Positions 14,413 to 27,890 of a DNA stretch of 64,000 nt are shown piece after piece. This DNA is from Osmia lignaria lignaria (Eukaryota; Arthropoda; Insecta; Hymenoptera; Megachilidae). The DNA is taken from positions 1,364,001 through 1,428,000 of the forward strand of contig NC_135037.1 in assembly GCF_051020975.1 (NCBI RefSeq), in the 5' to 3' direction. Positions within the stretch are counted from its first letter, which is position 1; each line of letters begins with the position of its first letter. Position numbers and translations under genes: made by a program. The notes under the pieces were generated by a model. That model had not been told where the DNA came from and searched no databases. It worked only from the letters and a program-made list of their open reading frames with translations.

Positions 14413-16166
14413 ATGTGTGTTGATCCGTTAAAGAAAATATGCCATTGGGGTCCGATTACTGCTCTTGGTAGGTGAATTGGAGATAATTTCCAATCGCTTT
14501 TATCGAACTCTGAACAAGAAAATATTTATTACTTTTATGTTCTGGAAGTGATAACATTCTATGTTGATTGTTAATGCACTTTGATTATGTTTCATCACTG
14601 TGTGAAGGAGAAATTAAATATAGAAATATCGTAAGAATGAATGTGACAATTAACTGCTCCCATTTTGTTTTGTCAGGTTACAGTAAAAAGCCGCGAGATT
14701 TGAAAATTTCTAATTTACAAATGTTGTTTTAGGAATTATAAAAATCATCACCCTGATGACAATATACTGTAGTAGACAACGGTGGCCACCACAAGAAAGT
14801 TTTTTTGGAACAGTTAATTTTATTCTTTTCTTTTGTCTTAGTGGATCTACTCTTTTTCATTTTATCAGTGCTATTTATGAAGGACCTGGATTTCTTCCAT
14901 TGAAATGGATGCCAGTATGTATGAATCAATAAAAATGTAAAGCCTTTTCCAGTAATAATTGTGTACAACATTTGCTTTTTTTAGGAAAAAGCAACAGATT
15001 CTCAATATCTACAATATTGTGTTGTATGCGAAGGATACAAGGCACCACGATCCCATCATTGTAGAAAGTGTGAGATTTCATATAATTAGATGAAACTAAT
15101 GTTTTATGTAGTTTATTCCATTAATTTATGACTTTCAGGTGGACGTTGTGTGTTGAAAATGGATCATCATTGTCCATGGATAAATAATTGTGTAGGACAT
15201 TATAATCATGGACATTTTACAGTATTTTTGGCAAGTGCAGTTGGTGGATGTTGTGTTTCTACTTTTACACTAATTTCTTGGGTAATGACAGTATTATCCT
15301 TAAAACCATTATCATTTCCACCACCTTCTGTGTTTATTCTGATACTAGTTATCTTCAGTATTGGTCTATCAATTGGTGTTATTCTTGCAGTTGGAACATT
15401 ACTCTATTTTCAAGTGAGGTGCTATTATTTGATCAGATAAATAATTCTATTTAAATTGATATAATTTCCATTGTTCCCATTCTTTGTAGCTACTAGCTAT
15501 AATTAAAAATAGAACAGAAATAGAAGCATGGATTTCAGAAAAGGCTCATTATAGAAGATTTGGAACCAAAGATAAGTTTGTTTATCCATATTCAAAAGGA
15601 TGGCGTTTTAATTTGCAACAAGTTTTTACATGGGATTGTACACCAGTGGGTGATGGTATACATTGGCCTATAATTGATGACTGTGACCAGTATACATTAA
15701 CAGTAATGTTTTATTTATTGATTCATAAACAAACATATATTTCTACTGAAAATTGTAAAGCAGTGGTTATCATATTTTAGCGAGAGCAATTAGCACAAAA
15801 AAGAGATAAACGAAAAAGAGCTAAGACCTACAGAGTTGTAGAAGAAGCATCTGGATCATGGTTACCACTGAAACATGGCTGGGGTGTATTTTGTCATCCA
15901 CCTTGTACGGATGAATCCCGTATTAAACTCAAAGTTGGAGATATTGTAGTCGTAACGAGATGGAAGAAGTATGTTCAATTTATCTTCTAATAACTGGTAC
16001 ATTAAGAATAATGAAATAACTTTATAGATATTGGTTGTTTGGGGAAACAAAGAGAAATGACGAAAATGATAAGCAAGTACGAAATCGAGGATGGTTTCCA
16101 CGATCTTGCGCGATTGAAGTGATTGAAAACGAAGTGTATTCTTCCGCCTTAACCAAAACAGATTGA
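14413..16166 (+). CDS. Zdhhc6: Palmitoyltransferase ZDHHC6-like (DHHC-CRD, C-terminal SH3-like region)
   Basis: Seven exons encode 378 residues: 14413-14467, 14733-14914, 14985-15069, 15139-15413, 15490-15702, 15781-15968 and 16028-16166. The start ATG is the first in frame after an upstream stop and gives MCVDPLKKICHWGPITALG, matching the N-terminal CHWGP of ZDHHC6. The cysteine-rich domain reads YCVVCEGYKAPRSHHCRKC, then GRCVLKMDHHCPWINNCVG, with the catalytic DHHC intact. Hydrophobic segments flank it, consistent with four membrane passes. After the last helix come IIKNRTEIEAWISEKA and a variant SH3-like region (VVVTRWKKYWLFGET...NRGWFPRSC) as in ZDHHC6. Known role: S-palmitoylation of ER proteins such as calnexin. 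There is no C-terminal KKNR-type ER signal; it ends KTD. Confidence 0.94.
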
Positions 16167-16994
16167 AACATTCCTTCTTCGTGTATAGTTTTTACAAATT
16201 ATTTATAAATTTACTATTACGACGAACAATGATATTTTTATCTAGCATTTTATATGTAAGTATTTACAATGAACGTACATTTTTACGTATTTCAATGGTC
16301 TAATATAGAAATGACCATTCGAAGCTAGGCCCGAGTCAGGCTTGCACCTATTCCATGTCCATTCCTTTCGCGTAGGTTGTGATTTGTGAATGACATCAAA
16401 AACGTCGAGTACATGCGGTTTTTTGAAATATGATTATACATTAAAAACAATTATTTTTTATATATCCGGATAAGTGAGTGTATAGGATGACTACTGAGTT
16501 TGTACATGAGGAATGATGTATTTCAAAGTAAAGGTGTAATCTTTGAATAAAAGTGATGTCATGTATTAAGAAGTGTAAAACGAGCAAATCTTGGGACAAC
16601 GCCTTTATAAAAGAATGCAAGACAATTTAAAACCATCTAAATTGACGGTATAGAAAGGAGATGGAAAGAAGAGAAATAGCTTAAAACTTGGTAATCGAAT
16701 GATCAATTGTTATCTAATCCACCTATTTCATACGATAGTATACTAATCTTAATGTTTCTAGGAAGATAAAAGAGCAAAAGTTTTTACATGAAAAAGCTTT
16801 AATTTATATTATGCCTGCAGATTTATTTATGACAAAGCATTAATTGTAAGATCAACTTAACGTACGAACATCAATGTTAAATCGTAATGTTTTCTTATCA
16901 TTAAATTGTGAAACGGTATTCATAGTAAAAAATAACTTAGTTTGCATTATATAACGAATCATGTAAGAAGAAGAGGGATAAATACATTGTAATT
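16167..16994. other. Convergent spacer, Zdhhc6 / CCT1
   Basis: 828 bp between two convergent stop codons, presumably both 3' UTRs. It is AT-rich with no repeat or ORF of note. Confidence 0.5.
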
Positions 16995-19538
16995 TTACTC
17001 TTCCAATTCTCCAGCATCCATTGCATCGCGATATGATTTGTCTTTTGAGCGATCTGGATCCAGTTTGATCATATCATCAATTCTAAGGATAGTTATTGCT
17101 GCTTCTGTTGCAAATTTCAAAGACTTTATTTTGGAAATGGCTGGTTCCAATACACCAGCCTTCTTATTATCTTTAATAGTACCCTCAAGTAAATCAAGAC
17201 CAACCCTATAAAACATATTGGTATCATGTTTATTGTGTTATTAATGTTTTTTTTTCTTTTTTTGCATTACCATTTCAAATCTACAAGATCTGCTTTAGTT
17301 TGACTGGAATTGTGATAAGCTCGTAATTTAGCGACAAGATCGGTAGCATCCTGTGCCGCGTTGACTGCTAATGTTTTCGGTATAACTAGCAATGATCTAG
17401 CAAATTCAGCGATAGCTAATTGTTCTCGAGAGCTCTGCAAATACGTAAATATATATAAGCACACATATAATTCAGTAAATAGTACAATGATATCAAATTA
17501 ATCTACCAAGGATGTAGCAAAGTTTTCTAAGTAAATTGAAAGCGCTGCCTCAACGCAACCTCCTCCTGCAACTACGCTTTTGCTTTCCAAAACTCGTTTA
17601 ACGGTGCACAATGCATCATGTACGGACCGTTCCATTTCATCGCAGTAATAATCATTTGGTCCGCGTAATATAAGAGAACTTGCCGTCCTTGCTTTCGGTC
17701 TGTTACAAATAACACACAGTAAGTTTTACTCTTATTTCAATTATTTTTCTGTTTTAAATAATTAAGGTAAATCAAACCCTTTGATAAGAATAAGTTCATC
17801 ATCGCATATCATTTCTTGCACTACTTCAGCAGCTTCTCCAAGAAAACTGGGTTCAAAACTTTCTTCTCCTTCCATGTTAGTTAAAGAAGTAACAAATTGT
17901 GCACCAGTGGCCTTTGCAATCCTTTTCAAATCTGCTTTTTTGCATCTACGAATTGCCATTGCCTTAGCTTCTATGAAATACTATAGAAATACAAAAAATT
18001 ATATGAGCCTCTATTTATTAAGTTCAAAATTTTACTTTTATAAGTTGTATATACCTTTAAGCACAGATCATCGATTCCACCAGACACAAGAACAACATTC
18101 GTGCCCGCGGCTAGAATTTTTTGAATACGTTCTTTCGTAATATCTATTTCTCGTTGACGAACTGCTTCAAGCTTTTCGGGATCTGTGATCAAGACTTCAA
18201 CGCCCAATTTCATTTTTGTTTTTTGCAGAGAAAAGTCTAGACATGCGATTTTTGCATTTGCTATTCTCTTAGGCATTGCCTGCGAAGCTACAATACAATT
18301 CAATGCATAGCCTTGTACTAATACAGATTCCCTAACACTTTTCCCATGAGCTTTCAGAACATTAACAGCTTTTATGGGATACAGAAAGCCTCCTTTTCCA
18401 TCATTCACTTTTATTGCATTAGCAGCATCAACGACCATATTTCCAAAGAAATCAGCATCACTATTAATAAATTAAGGAAATAACAATTAAATGTATCAAT
18501 TATTCAATACAATTAAACAGAGAAAAGGATACGCTGAAATAATTTTACTAGACATAGAAGTTTTTGCTACATTAACTAAGCAATCTCTTCCAAGCTCATC
18601 AACACTGACTGTTAAATGCTTCTGAATGTATTTACAGGCTTCTCTGAAATATGAATAATAAGTTAAAACAGAAAATGTTTTATAAAGGAAAAAAGTCAAT
18701 TATTTAGTATCTATATCATCGCTTACTTGCAAGCAAGTCTGTAACCACTAATTACAGATGTTGGGTGAATCTTTTGTTTCACCAACTCATCAGCATTTTT
18801 TAATAACTCAGCAGCAATTATTACCTATTTAATTAAGTTTAATTATTTCATTTAAAACTATAAATCACTATTAAAAACAAATATTACATATTTATCAGAT
18901 ACATAAAGAAGCTTACAACTGATGTAGTACCATCCCCAACTTCTTCATCTTGTAACTGGGCCAACTCTACTAAAACTCTTGCAGCTGGATGTTCAACCTC
19001 AAGCAAGCGCAAAATAGTTGCACCATCATTAGTAACAGTAACATCCTAAATTATTTAACATATATTAAGTACATACATTTATATATTACATAATTAATAA
19101 TGTCTCTTAGAAATGTTTACATACACCAATGTCATCTACAAGCATTTTGTCCAAACCAACGGGGCCCAAGGAACTCTTCACTATATTAGCAATTGCACAA
19201 GCAGCCATGACTAAAGAAAATAGTTCATGTAAGTATACTTAATACATAAAATTTAATTTTAATCAATGGAATTTATATTATACAATAAAGTTAACATTAT
19301 TGTACATATTACCTTATGATATAAATAAAAACATTGATATTTTCTCAATACAAATATTAATCATTCTACAATAAAGATATGAAGATATAATGAAAACTTT
19401 TTTAATAAGAATTTGTGTTTAATTAAAGTATAACCAAAATTTCAGAAAACGTGCTAGTAATATACCATTTTGTGTTCGTACTGGAGCACCAGACTGCCGT
19501 ACACCTCCAACAACCAAAGGACTAGCTACTGTTGACAT
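16995..19538 (-). CDS. CCT1: T-complex protein 1 subunit alpha (CCT1/TCP-1alpha)
   Basis: This encodes a subunit of the cytosolic group II chaperonin TRiC/CCT, which folds actin, tubulin and other proteins using ATP. The start at 19538 gives MSTVASPLVVGGVRQSGAPV and then RTQN, followed by the group II chaperonin blocks SSLGPVGLDKMLVDDIG, DVTVTNDGATIL and the nucleotide-binding GDGTTSV. CCT1-specific stretches follow: DELGRDCLVNVAKTSMSSKI, ALNCIVASQAMPKRIANAKI, CLDFSLQKTKMKLGVEVLIT, the equatorial SREQLAIAEFARSLLVIPKT, and the C-terminus AAITILRIDDMIKLDPD...GELEE. The gene has about ten short exons. Nothing is missing and the length is as expected for the family (about 550 residues). It is divergent from mRpL27, with 551 bp between starts. 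Confidence 0.97.
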
Positions 19539-20089
19539 TTTTAAATAATTTCTTTTACTTTTACAGAGTATCACAAGTGCAGGACAATTGAAACTTTAAT
19601 TGCCGACAAAACGTCTTACAAAATGATCCGCGTGTGTGCCTGTAACTAATAATGACGATCAGCGACGCCTATCCTTGTTACTTCCTTTTAGAGACAAGTT
19701 TGACGTTCCTTTTCCATTGGATAACTTACCACGAATTTGTATTTTAATTGGTTGAAAAGTTATTGCCATTCATTTTCTTCTAGAAAAATCTTTCTTGCTA
19801 TACTTTTAATATTGATTATAATTCAAAATACGTATTCATATGTGGAATATAATACAGTGGATAAAATATTCTAAATAGATATATAAATTCAAATAAAGAT
19901 CTTATTCAAAAATGATCTTTTTTGTCAATAGTGCTATTTAATTTTAAGTTTGATTATGTTCTCAATAGTTGGCAATCACTTATAACTAAAATTGGAGTAA
20001 ACATTTTATGGTTAAAAATATTTGTTATTTATGTACATACTACTATTAACTAAATTCTTTAATTAATTATAATCTCTTTCAAATTTCAG
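19539..20089. promoter_or_regulatory. Divergent promoter region, CCT1 / mRpL27
   Basis: 551 bp between oppositely oriented start codons of two housekeeping genes, so a shared bidirectional promoter is likely. A TTTCAG directly before the mRpL27 ATG (20084-20089) could be an acceptor for a 5' UTR intron. No other motif was recognised. Confidence 0.4.
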
Positions 20090-20730
20090 ATGACTTTTTT
20101 AACACACCTGTTTGGTCACACTTTACAAAACTCTAAATCTCTTGTAAGCTCTACTACTAGTAATTTAGGTTTGTACAAATTATTCATTATATGTTCAAAT
20201 TTTTAAATTTTTCTGACTATTAAATATGTTCTCATATAAAAATTGATGTTGTAAGCTTATATTAAGTAACACTTTTTATTCATTAATAGCATGTGTGAGA
20301 TACGCATCAAAAAAGGCTAGTAGTAGTACAAGAAATTCACATGGCAATCGAAGACCAAAACATAGAGGGTGGAGAGTACAAGATGGGCACACTGTTCTGA
20401 AGTCAACAATATTAGCTACTCAACTGAGACCTAGGTTTCATCCAGGGCTTTATGTAAGTCTAAATATATTTTCCAAAATATGTTTGCAGATAATATTAAA
20501 ATTTAACTTCATATTTTATTGCACAGGTTGGTATGGGTAGAGATGGTACATTATACGCTTTGGAGCCTGGGAAAGTAGTGGTCACTTGTGAAAAGATTAA
20601 TCCAAATATGAAACATAAATGGGCTCGGTTAAATTATGCAGGCAGAGAAGACAGTATTATATATAAAAAGTACTTTAATGTTATCCCTGAAAAACAACAT
20701 GACAGATTTAAAGTAATTGATACTGTTTAG
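20090..20730 (+). CDS. mRpL27: Mitochondrial large ribosomal subunit protein bL27m
   Basis: Three exons (20090-20168, 20290-20453, 20527-20730) encode 148 residues. The leader MTFLTHLFGHTLQNSKSLVS is Ser/Thr-rich and non-acidic, fitting a mitochondrial targeting sequence. Then comes the bacterial-type L27 core: ACVRYASKKASSSTRNSHGN, RRPKHRGWRVQDG and VGMGRDGTLYALEPGKVVVT. The ASKK...STRNS and GNRRPKHRGW motifs identify L27. The C-terminal extension beyond the bacterial domain is normal for mitochondrial L27. Known role: sits near the peptidyl-transferase centre of the mitoribosome. The stop lies only 118 bp from the stop of the convergent TSEN34 gene. Confidence 0.95.
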
Positions 20731-20848
20731 ATAAATGTTTATGACTGCATTTATCTTATAAATGAACAATACAGGCACATACAACTAGAAATAGAAAAAT
20801 TGTTATTTTCTTCTTTTAATAGATTCAGTCCTATACATTTGAATGTTC

Positions 20849-22093
20849 TCAAATATTTTCAGGCATAGTATTTTCAGCCCATTGAAATGACTGGTACCTT
20901 ACATTATTTTCATCTTCAGAAAAGTAAGCATATACTTGTGTTTTTCGAACGTGACACGCAGTCCGACATTGGGCTGAAAGTTCAGTTATTGGAATTTCAT
21001 CGCTTTTGTCTTTACATAGAATTATAAATTGAGAGTGAAACATTATAGGATCTCCTATAAGAAATAAAAATATTTCAATCTGTCAGTAATATTCAAATAA
21101 AGAAAGTATGATGTATAATATATACCAGGATATACTAAAAAATCTCCACCAAATTTTTCTCCACTTGTTACATAGTATCCTTTTTCCCATAAATTTTTGA
21201 ATGTTTTATATCGAAGTCTTTGTTTATAATTAGTAGGATATTTCCATTCCACTATCTCAATATCATTTTTGTCTGACCATGGGTACTCTGAAAACATCTT
21301 TCTATGAAATCTTTGAAATAAAAAATAAACTGTTATATTTGTGTCTTTTATGTTATTATATTGTTGTTTTTATTTACTTGTATGTGTTTGAACTAAAGCG
21401 TCATTTTTATCTAACTTGGGTAATCTGGCCATTTCTTCTTCTAATAAATCCTGTTTATTTATTTCAATATTATCTAAAGTTTCCTGTATTTTTGGATCTA
21501 ATGGTTTTTTTGCTTTCTTCTTCCTTGTTTCTATTCCAAGTATTTTTCGTTTTTTGCCTTCTATAATCTTATCCATCATTCCAATCACCTGTAACATTAT
21601 TCACTTTTTTAATTAAATCAATAAATATTTATATTATTCTAATAAAATTTCTTTAGTAACCTGTTTTTTTCTTTCATCCCTTAAACATTTTTCTTGTTCT
21701 ATATATAATGTACTTCTATATTCTTCAAAAGCTTGTTTCAGTGAATCCGATGGTGGATTTTTAAAATATGAATATTGTACGAGTCTTGCAATATTTTTCT
21801 CAAGTAAAAATGATACTTCTTCTGATTGCAAAAGCAGTGGAAGACCACAAAGTATTTCTTGCCTAGGTTTCTTTGGAAGACATCCTATTAATTCACCAAC
21901 TATTCTATGATCCCTCCTAAGTTTTAACCAGTCTAAAAAATGCAATAAATAAAAATAACTGTCAATTTATATTTTACATTTTCTTTAAAGTTATACTATA
22001 TATATATATAGAGAGAGAGAGAGAATTTTTAAAAATAATACCTTCAGCGTTCCAGATGAAAACGTTATTTCTTGATAAAATTAAGTCTATCAT
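20849..22093 (-). CDS. Tsen34: tRNA-splicing endonuclease subunit Sen34 (TSEN34)
   Basis: This encodes one of the two catalytic subunits of the tRNA-splicing endonuclease, which cuts the 3' splice site of intron-containing pre-tRNAs in the nucleus. The start at 22093 gives MIDLILSRNNVFIWNAE. The next exon carries the conserved LKLRRDHRIVGELIGCLP and a long charged helical linker (KKRKILGIETRKKKAKKP). The C-terminal nuclease domain reads YKTFKNLWEKGYYVTSGEKF, then GGDFLVYPGDPIMFHSQFI, and ends near VRKTQVYAYFSEDENNVRYQ. The expected catalytic triad is present: Tyr in FLVYPGD, His in MFHSQF and Lys in VRKTQ. The gene has several short introns; some exon edges are approximate. Confidence 0.95.
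21998..22024. repeat. (TA)n(GA)n microsatellite
   Basis: A run of TA dinucleotides passes directly into GA dinucleotides inside the first intron of the TSEN34 gene. It is a simple-sequence repeat. Confidence 0.85.
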
Positions 22094-22929
22094 TTTTAGG
22101 TGACAAAATTGTTTTTAACTTTGTAACTTTCTCTCATTATGATTACTTTGATTTGTATACACTGTATATGCATTCGATATCAAGACTTTCGATAGTAAAA
22201 ATATTTTAATTTCACAGATGTCGCCATTCATCATTTCTGAATAATTGTTTCGGGCAGAAGGGGAAGGAAGAAGACTGTCGAACATCTGTCACCAAGCGAA
22301 GACTACGTCCGCTTTAGTCCCCAAAAACCGCAATACCGTCATGGCACCCGGTTTAATACTTTTTTAAAGAAAATTCAATACATTCGCAATCAAAGTCGCG
22401 TAGAAACAACGATTTTTATCTGTACAAACATTTGTTCATATTTGGTGAGTGATTAAATGATACCAATTATCCTTGTTTACCAGTTGCATAAAGAACAAAT
22501 AAACGGGACGTGAAGGGCAAGCCCTTCCATTTAAGAACTTGTACTTTTATAACTAACCTTTAAGTTCAAAACGTGCGTTACTTTGTTTATTTGAATGGGG
22601 CATTATATAGTTTAATAGTACACTTAGTATTTCTGTAAAACATACTTTGGTCATAACATTCTTTTTATTTAAAAACACTATAACATTTTATAAACTATGA
22701 AGCAATAATTAAGGATTTTATCTGTCTGATAAATATAATTTTCTTTTTATGATATTATTTTGTAAATATTTTAACGAAATTTCTGTTAACAAAAGCTGCA
22801 ATGTCATTATTTTTCATTTTTAATAAATTTTTTATATTTTCCTTTTATTATAAAATGGTTTATGAAATTGTTCATATAGGACATTTTAATATGAAAATAA
22901 TATTTATTTGTTACTGTAGTCTTGGAAGT
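22094..22929. promoter_or_regulatory. Divergent promoter and 5' UTR region, Tsen34 / Mtl
   Basis: 836 bp between divergent start codons. A moderately GC-rich patch at about 22250-22450 is the likely promoter or 5' UTR exon of the plus-strand gene. An acceptor (CTGTAG, 22915-22920) shortly before the Mtl ATG supports a 5' UTR intron; the upstream donor was not fixed. Confidence 0.45.
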
Positions 22930-23734
22930 ATGAGTTCAGGTAGACCAATCAAGTGTGTGGTAGTAGGAGATGGAACAGTAGGAAAAACATGCATGTTAAT
23001 ATCATATACAACAGATAGTTTTCCAGGAGAATATGTTCCTACAGTGTGAGTATTATTGCTATATATAAACATTAACATAAAATAGTTAATAAGCAATGTT
23101 TGTATTGTATTTCAGAATATTATTTGTAACTGAAATATTATTCTTTACATAATATTTAATTTCTTAAACATAAGTTTAATCACTTATACAGATTTGACAA
23201 TTACTCAGCACCTATGGTTGTGGATGGAATACCTGTTAGTCTAGGACTTTGGGATACTGCTGGACAAGAAGATTATGATAGACTTCGTCCACTTTCATAT
23301 CCACAGACTGATGTTTTCTTAATCTGCTTCTCAGTAACAAGCCCATCATCATTTGAAAATGTTACTAGTAAATGGTATCCAGAGATAAAACATCACTGCC
23401 CAGATGCTCCAATGATACTTGTTGGAACTAAAATAGACTTAAGAGATGACCGTGAGACGCTTACTGCCTTAGCAGAACAAGGTCTTAGCGCTATAAAACG
23501 TGAACAAGGACAAAAATTGGCAAACAAGGTGTGTAAAATAATTATAAATCAATTTATCCAGTTAACTTAATAATGATTCACTTTAAATGTTATCTATAGA
23601 TACGTGCAGTAAAATATATGGAATGTTCTGCACTTACGCAACGTGGTCTGAAGCAAGTTTTTGATGAAGCAGTTCGTGCTGTTTTAAGACCAGAACCCCA
23701 AAAACGTAGACAGAGAAGATGCATTATGTTATAA
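22930..23734 (+). CDS. Mtl: Rac-like small GTPase Mtl (Mig-2-like)
   Basis: Three exons (22930-23045, 23192-23528, 23600-23734) encode 195 residues. The start MSSGRPIKCVVVGDGTVGKT contains the P-loop GDGTVGKT. Switch I is YVPTVFDNYSAP, switch II is WDTAGQEDYDRLRPLSYPQT, the NKxD-equivalent is GTKIDLRDD, and the G5 motif is ECSALTQRGLKQVFDEAV. The polybasic tail PEPQKRRQRRCIML ends in a CAAX box (CIML) for prenylation. The combination TVGKTCMLISYTTDSFPGEY plus VTSKWYPEIKHHCPDAP separates it from Rac1/Rac2 and fits arthropod Mtl/Mig-2. Known role: actin remodelling, cell migration and axon guidance, overlapping with Rac. All GTPase motifs are intact. Confidence 0.95.
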
Positions 23735-26700
23735 ACACTAAATAATTGGGAACTAATCAATGTAGGTAAAACCACATATAAACTAACAGACTGAAATTAA
23801 TTTTCTCACAAAAAGCGAAAAAAAAAATATGAATGTTTTGAAAGAAAAACGGTAGCAGCCCATACATTTCATTGAATTTTTCTGGCAGCTATAAACCATC
23901 ATAATCGTAAATAAAGTACAATTTTCAGCTCATCGCTATAAGCTGTAAAATTGATGTAAGACCAGAAGCTTAAATAATATGAAAACGTGACATCTTTATA
24001 ATACTTTTACAAAAATTATTACAGATTTGCATTTGTTGTACATGTAGCATTTCTAAGATAATTTTAAATATTAATGTACTAGTCAGAAGTTAAAGTATTT
24101 AGTGAAATTGAAGACATATATGTACTATTACTTTCTACTTTTATAAAATTATAATTTTTTTATGTGGATTGTCATTTTTTATCATTTTTTTTTTTTTTAT
24201 AATATAATATTTTAATTAATGTTTGAATGAATTTAATACTTTACCACAATTGAAAATATTCGATTTTGAAACCTTGATCATGTGAGCTGCCAGATTTTGA
24301 AATTTTTATACTCATAATAGTAAAACATTCGTTTTAATATACACATATGATAGGTATTACAATCAATATACTAACAATTTTTATACAATGTAAAATAACA
24401 TTATAGAATTATTTAAACATACAGTGCCATAGCAACGAAAAAAAGAAATCAAATCAGTAATGCTAGCATTTTTTATGTCAGTTCTAGACAATATATGTAT
24501 TTTCTTACAGTCTCTTACCAGATGACTAAAAAAAAGATACAAAGGAATTGAAGAATCTCATTGATAAAACATATTTTGTATTTACTTTACAAATTTCGAT
24601 AAATGTTATAATTGTAATATTTCTTTACACACTACCAAAGAAGTACACTTTATGCATAAAATACTGCCAGGAAATATTTAACTTTGTGAGCAATAGGTGT
24701 ATGTGAAACATTTTATTGTCTAGAATTTGAACATTCTTTTTATATTACTGCATAATACAAGACATGCTGTAATGTATTATGTGTATATTTATATTTATTT
24801 TATTTTGACTTTTAATTAAGTACGGATATTTTAAAAGGAATTTAATGGAAAAACACTTAAACATTTACTTCTGAAACAATTTCTGTTGTTGTATATGGCA
24901 GGTACAGTTTTATAGATTGCTGCACTGGTGCAATCTATTAATGTTTAAAGGCTCTAAATTATTTTTCATAAAAACTGAGAGTGCATCGTGAAAAGAAAAA
25001 GAATAATCAAAAAGTATATATTAAATTATATAGGAAGATTTATATTACCAGTGACAAACATATGGTGCAAAGTATGCCTATATAATGATCAATATAGCAC
25101 AATTTGTTTTGAAGGGTGACCATGACATTTTTAGTATTCTGTTACTATTTTTATAAAATTATTAATTTACATAAATTTTCAAATTTAAAACAGTTAATAA
25201 CATACTTTAGAGTAATAAATATATTGTACAGAACAACTTTTGTTCTTATATACATCAAATGACTTACATTTATACTTACATCTAATTTATTATTGTAACT
25301 TCTTCTTATGATATTGTAACATACTTTGTTTACATTAATCTACACTATTGAAACATTATTTTCATAGATCATACATGCTCTCTATAAAAGGACTCAATAA
25401 AAGAAAAAAAGATAGTGTGATGATGACTAACAAAATATTCCATCACTCGCGAACATGCTATTTTTTTATATTCGAAAAAAGCTTAGAATGTAGAAAGATA
25501 GGATATGCGTGCCATATGCTTTCAAATTTATAAAACGAATAATGAATACCATGATTTGTTTGTATTTGTATTCCATGTGAATTTCAAACGAATTAAAGAT
25601 ATATCATCATATTTAAAATGAACAAGAAAAATTCCTAGTATAAGTGAACGGTGAACTAAAAATGAGGCATATTAATGTTTACTGAGTGTACATACTGTTG
25701 CATAGTGATAATATGCTCTAAATTTCAATCAGACAAATGGAAAAACGATGTCACACACATTCTATTTTTTCGTGAATATTTCAGTATGTACACGTTTATT
25801 ATCAGAACAAATAATCATGTGATTGAAGTATAGAGTGTATCATAAGATGTTTGCAGTAAACTTTTTATACTTTCTTACAATTGCTATAACATTGAACTAG
25901 AAATTTATATTTGGAATTTCTACTACACAATATTGGAAATTTACATTTTAGTTAAAAATATACAAACCATTTGTAGTTCCTGTGAGATATTGTTTTCATT
26001 AGTACTTCAAAGAGCACAATTCAGGATGTTAATAATATTCTTCTATAAACAGCTTTAAGCTTAGGAATTTTTCAGATTATGTACATACGTACATAAATAG
26101 CACATTTATTATAGAGAATGAACAAGTATCGATGGTTTGTTGTGTACTAATTGTATAGAGATTGCATTTATTGTAAGTAGTGCATTTATTTTACAATAAT
26201 TATTAAAGTTTACCAAACGTAAATTAATTGAGAATAAACAAAACCGAGCACAATCTTTTAAATAATATTTAAATAATATATAATAAGAACCTTTTTGCAG
26301 TATTACAATGTAAATACAATTTTTTCGTTGTTATTCTAAAAGTTACTATTAATGATTGAAATTTTTTTTTCTATATTATAGTTAGAATATTATAGACCTC
26401 TGAGTTATTTTAACAACAATACATTTGTTCATAATTTTATTTTAAGTGAGAATAAAATATATATCCAGGCAGCTATTTTGAAATAATCATGAAAAATGTT
26501 TATACGTGTACATGTGATATTTCTTATTTAGTAAATAGGAATGAAGTTGATGAACATATTAATAGTTCAACTCTGAATTCAGTCATACTGGTAAGATGAA
26601 TTACACTACTTACAACTTGTGCATTTAATGAATAGTATTTAATATTGACTTTCTTTCCTCTCTTTTGTTATACAAGGAAAAAAAGAGCAACAGCAAAGAA

Positions 26701-27890
26701 TGCTACAAACCAAAGTTCAATATTAATTTTAATATAACGCTTACAATTTTTATTACATATTATGGCATATAAGTATACAAAGAATGAATGTATGAAATGT
26801 AAAAATATTCTAGTCACCAAAAAATCTGATTTTATTTGTATATGAAATGTTCTGTTGAAATTTATATTCAAATCACATCTAATCAATAAACAACTAATTA
26901 TCTTTATCAAAAGAAGAAAACAATCAAACCAAAACAATAAGATGAACATGAAAGTATTAATCTAATTTAAGATATTGTCAATTTAAGTAATACAGAATAA
27001 ACGAAACAAAAGGAATAAAAATACATTAGAATACAAATGTATGTATATGTTTTAAGATAAATTAATTATCAGTAACTTATAACATTTATCTATTTTCTTA
27101 AAATTTCTGTACTAATAAAGCAGCACAAGGAAGTATTGTATGAATAGAAATGATGGTTTTTATTATTTCAATATCGAGGAAGTTACAACAATTGTAATTA
27201 TTGTGAAAAAGAAAATAACAGCATAAATATTCCACTGGTATTTTAAAATACACTTTATAGCATAATACATACAAAAATTGTTGATAATGAACTTATTTTG
27301 TAGTCTATTCATTACATATCTTTTTAAATCCTCCCTTTTGCTGCAAATATAAAATTGAATACAAAGATAAAAATTTTGAAATTAATTTTAACAATCTTAC
27401 TTTCTAATGAAAAATTTAAATTATAATGTTGATAATACTCAAAAAATGTAATTACATAAATGCATGTTCTACATACCACTTGGAAACATTTATTTTTATT
27501 CATATGTATTTTAGCAAGAATTTCTTAAAATAAACTACACAATAGGAATATTTGTATTTTTAATTAGAATTTTAAACCCATAGATTCATTAAAAATATAA
27601 ACCATAGAAGGCATTTTTTATTAACTTGTATTTTACTATTTTGATAAATCTTACTAATATAAATTTTAGTTTAAAAACTTTATTATACATACCAAAATAT
27701 TATATAATATATATATTAAATTAATGTTATATAGAAACAGTAAATTGTAAAAGAGAAAATCATTTTTTATTTTATCATAAATATTAATAGGATTTTAAAA
27801 AAAAAGTCTTATGTATGTATATATATAGGAGATGTTAAATATTTGTATACAATTTATTAAGTGCTAAAAGTATGAACCAAATCATTCTAT
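23735..27890 (+). other. Long AT-rich region downstream of Mtl, no gene seen
   Basis: 4.2 kb of extremely AT-rich sequence follows the Mtl stop with no credible coding exon. The longest ORFs are low-complexity Phe/Ile/Lys-rich and resemble nothing. It may be largely an extended Mtl 3' UTR, since poly(A)-signal-like hexamers are frequent, but that cannot be decided without transcript data. Confidence 0.45.

Noticed and set aside
14729..14971. 80-residue minus-strand ORF
   Set aside because: Antisense shadow of the ZDHHC6-like exon 2.
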